Both the position numbers and the translations under genes were made by a program. From assembly GCF_036227325.1 (NCBI RefSeq), contig NZ_CP109467.1:8184001-8248000 (forward strand): a DNA stretch of 64,000 nucleotides, read 5' to 3'. Position 1 is the stretch's first letter, and every line of letters begins with the position of its first letter. Positions 63,228 through 64,000 of this stretch are shown here, in pieces. The DNA is from Streptomyces sp. NBC_01465. GTDB taxonomy: Bacteria; Actinomycetota; Actinomycetes; Streptomycetales; Streptomycetaceae. The notes below the pieces were generated by a model that saw only the letters and a program-made list of their open reading frames with translations, searched no databases and was not told the origin of the DNA.

Positions 63228-64000
63228 TGCACGGCGTACGGTCCCGAGCTCGCCGCCCGCACCCTGGTCCCGCCGTCCACCAGCAGGTCGGTTCCCGTCA
63301 CCCAGCGGGCCTCGTCGGAGACCAGCCACAGCACCGCACGCGCCACGTCCTCCGGCTCCCCGATCCGCCCCATCGGCAGGCCCTCGGCGATCCGCTTCTC
63401 CTCCGCTTCCCACACGAAGCGCGCCATCTCGGTGCGCACCAGGCCGGGCGAGACGGAGTTCACCCGTACCGCAGGGGCGAGTTCCCCCGCGAGCTGCTGG
63501 GTGAGGCGCAGGAGGGCCGTCTTGCTCGTCCCGTACGCACCGACCTGCGGCCCCACGCCGTGCGTGCCCTCGGTGCAGATGTTGACCACCGCCCCGCCGT
63601 GCTCACGCATTCCGGCCCGCCACACGAGCTGCGTCAGCCGCAGCGCCGCCTCCACGTTCACCGTGAACGCCTCGCGCCAGACATCCGGGTCGGCGTCCAT
63701 GAGCGGGCCGAACGGGGCATTGGTGGCCGCGTTGTTGACCAGGACGTCCACCCGGCCGAACTCCCGCACCGCCAGGTCGACGCAGTCCGCGAGGTGCCCC
63801 GGATCGGCGACCGTGCCCGCGCAGCCCACCGCCCGCGCTCCGGCGGCGGTCAACTCCCGTACGGCAGCAGCCACTCCGTCAGGATCGCGCGCGGTGACGC
63901 AGACCTGCGCCCCGGCCGCCGTGAGCGCCTGCGCGATGGCCAGCCCTATGCCGCGCGAGGCGCCGGTGACGAGGGCCGTCCTGCCGTCGAGTATCTGAGT
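63146..64000 (-). CDS. SDR-family NAD(P)-dependent oxidoreductase (5' end outside window)
   Basis: Reading from the right edge, the frame encodes TQILDGRTALVTGASRGIGLAIAQALTAAGAQVCVTARD, so the cofactor loop TGASRGIG is present and only a few N-terminal residues are missing. It continues with VLVNNAATN, the catalytic Ser region VVNICTEG and YGTSK (Tyr and Lys of YxxxK), and the family ending WVTGTDLLVDGGTRV. This is a classical SDR of the FabG/3-oxoacyl reductase-like type; substrate unknown. After VDGGT the frame runs about 33 further residues to a TAG at 63146, inside the convergent GtrA-like gene, which is longer than usual. Confidence 0.85.
   Translation of the reverse strand, partial: TQILDGRTALVTGASRGIGLAIAQALTAAGAQVCVTARDPDGVAAAVRELTAAGARAVGCAGTVADPGHLADCVDLAVREFGRVDVLVNNAATNAPFGPLMDADPDVWREAFTVNVEAALRLTQLVWRAGMREHGGAVVNICTEGTHGVGPQVGAYGTSKTALLRLTQQLAGELAPAVRVNSVSPGLVRTEMARFVWEAEEKRIAEGLPMGRIGEPEDVARAVLWLVSDEARWVTGTDLLVDGGTRVRAASSGPYAVHEALRGAKTTSLSTTNRPTPASADAER

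Overview
The window is typical Streptomyces chromosome: very high GC, GC-rich third codon positions, GTG starts, dense gene packing with 1-8 base start/stop overlaps, Tat and Sec secreted glycosidases, a LAETG-type sortase substrate, an Rpf-type muralytic enzyme and two genes with a TTA leucine codon. I see no rRNA, tRNA, CRISPR array, insertion sequence, prophage or attachment site. No gap between genes exceeds 300 bases. The longest, about 290 bases at 8397-8685, holds the leader and divergent promoter region of a Rho paralogue.

Layout. 0-7 kb: a secreted SGNH lipase and a partial secreted protein, a PucR-type regulator, a membrane PI-PLC-like protein, a glutaminase-STAS fusion and an orphan receiver protein. 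7-12 kb: a short Rho paralogue with a C-rich leader, a methyltransferase and a Tat-exported GH3 beta-glucosidase with a PA14 insert. 12-17 kb: a CsoR-type copper operator driving a His-rich surface protein and a stand-alone alarmone-hydrolase-like HD gene, small proteins, an amino acid permease and a hypothetical gene with TTA as codon 2. 17-22.6 kb: a tightly coupled five-gene operon (FGGY kinase, two flavoproteins, N-formylglutamate amidohydrolase-like protein, NUDIX). 22.6-35.3 kb: housekeeping and accessory genes (VOC protein, transporters, nucleotidyltransferase, endonuclease V, a DoxX gene broken by a one-base deletion, DUF350, ABC exporter, hydrolases, LAETG surface protein, CPBP protease, panD).

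35.3-41.4 kb is a beta-glucoside uptake and hydrolysis unit: binding protein, two permeases and GH1 beta-glucosidase, transcribed away from a ROK regulator, with a palindrome over the operon -10. 41.5-47 kb holds an Rpf-LysM-M23 enzyme, a DMT transporter, an exported beta-carbonic anhydrase, and glgA/glgC, the latter with a TTA codon near its start. 47-61 kb is the most interesting block: an ABC importer laid out like the E. coli galactofuranose system (YtfQ-R-T-YjfF), a LacI regulator, a secreted GH2 enzyme with PA14, a 1043-residue Tat-exported protein with discoidin-like domains, and a GH92 alpha-mannosidase, sharing ACAACGTTGT-like candidate operators. I infer a system for galactofuranose- and mannose-containing glycans such as fungal galactomannan. 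The window ends with an SDR-like protein carrying an N-terminal four-cysteine module and no canonical catalytic Tyr, and a GtrA-like gene meeting an SDR gene tail to tail with both expected stop codons apparently lost.

Start codons were chosen from ribosome binding sites, signal peptides or leaderless -10 spacing. Family calls rest on motifs read by eye, not on database searches.
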